Made by a program: the position numbers and the translations under genes
The notes under the pieces: generated by a model
Told to the model about the DNA's origin: nothing
What the model saw: the letters and a program-made list of their open reading frames with translations, nothing else
Database searches by the model: none
In this document: positions 4,942 through 6,357 of the stretch, piece by piece
Layout of the letters: each line of letters opens with the position of its first letter
How positions within the stretch are numbered: position 1 is the stretch's first letter
Assembly: GCA_947306285.1 (NCBI GenBank)
Contig: CAMZGB010000060.1
Coordinates: 1 to 6,357, forward strand
Direction of reading: 5' to 3'
Length of the DNA stretch: 6,357 nucleotides
Source: an uncultured Lachnospira sp.
GTDB taxonomy: Bacteria > Bacillota > Clostridia > Lachnospirales > Lachnospiraceae

Positions 4942-5538
4942 ATGAAAAAGATAATATTTGCAACTACAAACAAGAATAAAATTAGAGAAGTAAATATGAT
5001 GATGGAAGGGTTTGATGTTAAGCTCGTTCCTATGTCGGAGATGGGTATTGATGTCGATATTGAAGAGACAGGAACTACCTTTGAGGAGAATGCAATAATA
5101 AAGGCAAAGGCTATCTGCGATTTGACTGGCGAGATTGCTTTGGCAGACGATTCTGGATTGGAAGTGGATTACTTAGACGGAGCTCCTGGTGTTTATTCTT
5201 CAAGATTTTTAGGAGAAGATACTCCATACGAGATAAAAAATGATTATATTATTGAAAAGCTAAAGGATGCCAAAGGTGATGAGAGATCAGCTAGATTTGC
5301 GTGTGCAATGGCTATGGTCTTCCCGGATGGCGAGGTGGAGACTTGCTATGGAACAATTGAGGGTCTAATCGGGTATGAACAAAAAGGTACAAATGGCTTT
5401 GGATATGATCCTATAGTTTATGTACCGGAATATGAGATGACAACTGGAGAGATGACGCCTGAACTTAAGAATAGTATTAGCCATAGAGGTAAAGCTCTAG
5501 AGCAGATGAAAGAAGTTATGAAGAGGAGATTTAAGTAG
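4942..5538 (+). CDS. rdgB: XTP/dITP diphosphatase (RdgB/HAM1 family)
   Basis: Cytoplasmic house-cleaning enzyme that hydrolyses non-canonical purine triphosphates (dITP, XTP, ITP) to monophosphate and pyrophosphate, preventing their incorporation into DNA and RNA. At 198 aa it has the normal length. Family motifs run in order: ATTNKNKIREV (7-17), TTFEENA near 45-51, ADDSGLEVD (68-76, Asp70 the likely catalytic base), GAPGVYSSRF (80-89), TNGFGYDP (150-157) and ISHRGKAL (179-186). ATG 4942 is preceded by AGAGG at 4932-4936 with 5-nt spacing, and only 2 nt separate it from the protease stop. The next gene starts on the last base of its stop codon. The pairing with a YsnB-like phosphoesterase also occurs in Bacillus subtilis (ysnA-ysnB). 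Confidence 0.97.
   Translation: MKKIIFATTNKNKIREVNMMMEGFDVKLVPMSEMGIDVDIEETGTTFEENAIIKAKAICDLTGEIALADDSGLEVDYLDGAPGVYSSRFLGEDTPYEIKNDYIIEKLKDAKGDERSARFACAMAMVFPDGEVETCYGTIEGLIGYEQKGTNGFGYDPIVYVPEYEMTTGEMTPELKNSISHRGKALEQMKEVMKRRFK
5523..5529 (+). promoter_or_regulatory. Ribosome binding site for the GTG-started phosphoesterase, inside rdgB
   Basis: GAGGAGA lies within the last codons of rdgB, with about 8-9 nt to GTG 5538. It supports the GTG start, which overlaps the rdgB stop by one base (TAGTG), and points to translational coupling. Confidence 0.75.
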
Positions 5539-6020
5539 TGTACAAAGTCCTTGTTTTTAGTGATTCTCATGGATCTCTTCGAAACATTAAAAAAGTAGTG
5601 AAAAAGAATAAAGATATAGATTTGATGATACATCTAGGAGATATTGGGCACCAGGAAGAGGAATTGCGCATGCTTGTTCCATATGGAGTGAGGATTTTTA
5701 GAGGAAATTGCGATTGGGGCTCCACATATCCCGATTCTGATGTGTTTAGTGTGGGACCAATTAAAATTTTTGCTTCACATGGCCACCAATTTGGTGTAAA
5801 CTATGGTTACGAGAAATTGTACTATACAGCACTTGAAAATGGGTGTGATGTGGCCCTATTTGGGCATACACATGTGCCAGTGCTAGATGAAGGCGAAAAA
5901 GTGACAATTGCTAACCCAGGAAGTATTGAAAGACCTAGACAATATGAGGCACAACCTACCTATTTATTGATGGAAATTGATGATGATGGAGAGTGCAATT
6001 TCGAGATAAAAACTGTATAA
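5538..6020 (+). CDS. YfcE/YsnB (MJ0936)-type metallophosphoesterase
   Basis: Predicted cytoplasmic metal-dependent phosphodiesterase of 160 aa, a usual length for this family. All metal-site motifs are present: DSHG (Asp9, His11), LGD (Asp35), GNCD (Asn57), SHGH (His81, His83) and GHTH (His110, His112). They fit a dinuclear metal centre, commonly Mn2+ or Ni2+ in relatives. Family members hydrolyse model phosphodiesters, but the physiological substrate is unknown. The start is GTG, overlapping the rdgB stop codon by one base, with GAGGAGA upstream. The persistent pairing with rdgB suggests a linked role in nucleotide turnover, which is inference. No intrinsic terminator was found after its stop. 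Confidence 0.93.
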   Translation: MYKVLVFSDSHGSLRNIKKVVKKNKDIDLMIHLGDIGHQEEELRMLVPYGVRIFRGNCDWGSTYPDSDVFSVGPIKIFASHGHQFGVNYGYEKLYYTALENGCDVALFGHTHVPVLDEGEKVTIANPGSIERPRQYEAQPTYLLMEIDDDGECNFEIKTV

Positions 6021-6061
6021 TTTTAACGTCGAAAGAGACCGGATTAGGCCTAAAAAATGTG

Positions 6062-6090
6062 TTGACATTGCCCCTATGTTCTTTTATAAT
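6062..6090 (+). promoter_or_regulatory. Consensus sigma-A promoter of the Pro-Gly-Arg tRNA cluster
   Basis: TTGACA (6062-6067), a 17-nt spacer and TATAAT (6085-6090): both hexamers match the consensus exactly. Transcription should start near 6097, giving a leader of about 25 nt before tRNA-Pro at 6122. This strength is expected for a tRNA operon. Confidence 0.93.
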
Positions 6091-6121
6091 AACAGTTGCG
6101 CTGTGAATTGGCGCCGTTTAA

Positions 6122-6196
6122 CGGGGTGTGGCTCAGCTTGGCTAGAGCGCCTGATTTGGGATCAGGAGGTCGCAGGTTCGAATCCTGTCACCCCGA
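6122..6196 (+). tRNA. tRNA-Pro (TGG)
   Basis: The acceptor is CGGGGTG (6122-6128)/CACCCCG (6189-6195), discriminator A6196. The D-stem is GCTC/GAGC. Anticodon stem CCTGA/TCAGG encloses loop TTTGGGA with TGG at 6157-6159. The T-arm is GCAGG/CCTGT. CCA is not encoded. It is the first gene of the second tRNA cluster. Confidence 0.97.
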
Positions 6197-6203
6197 CGTA
6201 TCT

Positions 6204-6274
6204 GCGGGTGTAGTTCAGTGGTAGAACACCAGCCTTCCAAGCTGGATATGTGGGTTCGATTCCCATCACCCGCT
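6204..6274 (+). tRNA. tRNA-Gly (TCC)
   Basis: The acceptor is GCGGGTG (6204-6210)/CACCCGC (6267-6273), discriminator T6274. The D-stem is GTTC/GAAC. Anticodon stem CCAGC/GCTGG encloses loop CTTCCAA with TCC at 6236-6238. The T-loop is TTCGATT. CCA is not encoded. It lies 7 nt after tRNA-Pro, so the two are surely co-transcribed. Confidence 0.97.
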
Positions 6275-6277
6275 TTG

Positions 6278-6300
6278 ATTATATGTTTTAAACATATAAT
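6278..6300. repeat. Perfect 11-bp inverted repeat between tRNA-Gly and tRNA-Arg
   Basis: ATTATATGTTT (6278-6288) and AAACATATAAT (6290-6300) are perfect inverted repeats around a single T. As RNA this gives an AT-rich hairpin in the Gly-Arg spacer. It has no following T-tract, so it is not a typical terminator. It carries TATAAT on both strands. Confidence 0.8.
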
Positions 6301-6302
6301 GT

Positions 6303-6357
<55 letters not shown>

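Noticed and set aside
5418..5633. Minus-strand ORF across the rdgB-phosphoesterase junction
   Set aside because: It covers conserved motifs of both plus-strand genes and has no family features.
6016..6021. TATAAT at the end of the phosphoesterase gene as a promoter
   Set aside because: It has no -35 partner and overlaps the stop codon; the perfect promoter at 6062-6090 explains the tRNA cluster.

Overview
The window reads as a piece of chromosome from a low-GC, Gram-positive anaerobe, most likely class Clostridia and plausibly Lachnospiraceae. This is inferred from AT-rich coding sequence, consensus TTGACA/TATAAT promoters, tRNA genes without an encoded CCA end, fibronectin-type modules on a secreted wall peptidase, and a C1 protease with a lectin-like domain of the clostridial type. 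No rRNA, insertion sequence, phage gene or CRISPR array was seen.

Layout. Positions 1-543 hold a tRNA cluster: the 3' part of tRNA-Glu(TTC), a Rho-independent terminator, a tRNA-Thr-like degenerate element interrupted by a perfect hairpin, then complete tRNA-Thr(TGT), a CAT tRNA (Met, possibly Ile2), tRNA-Val(TAC) and tRNA-Leu(TAA), closed by a second terminator. Positions 609-1883 encode a secreted peptidase (signal peptide, two FN3-like modules, M15 VanY/endolysin-like catalytic domain, SH3-like C-terminus). A single tRNA-Arg(ACG) with its own promoter and terminator follows.

Positions 2094-6020 are a tightly packed four-gene operon: a THUMP-domain RNA methyltransferase (RlmL/YpsC type), a membrane-anchored papain-family protease, the XTP/dITP pyrophosphatase RdgB, and a YfcE/YsnB-type metallophosphoesterase. 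Gaps are 8 nt, 2 nt and a 1-nt overlap. An extended -10 promoter overlapping the tRNA-Arg terminator probably drives it. A perfect-consensus promoter at 6062-6090 then starts another tRNA cluster: Pro(TGG), Gly(TCC) and Arg(TCT), the last cut by the window end.

How the genes work together. Most of the window serves translation and nucleotide hygiene: tRNAs, rRNA modification and removal of damaged purine nucleotides. Two cell-surface proteins, a peptidoglycan peptidase and a cysteine protease, are interleaved with this core. The most unusual structure is the interrupted tRNA-Thr-like element at 90-186. It can fold on itself or pair with the adjacent functional tRNA-Thr.
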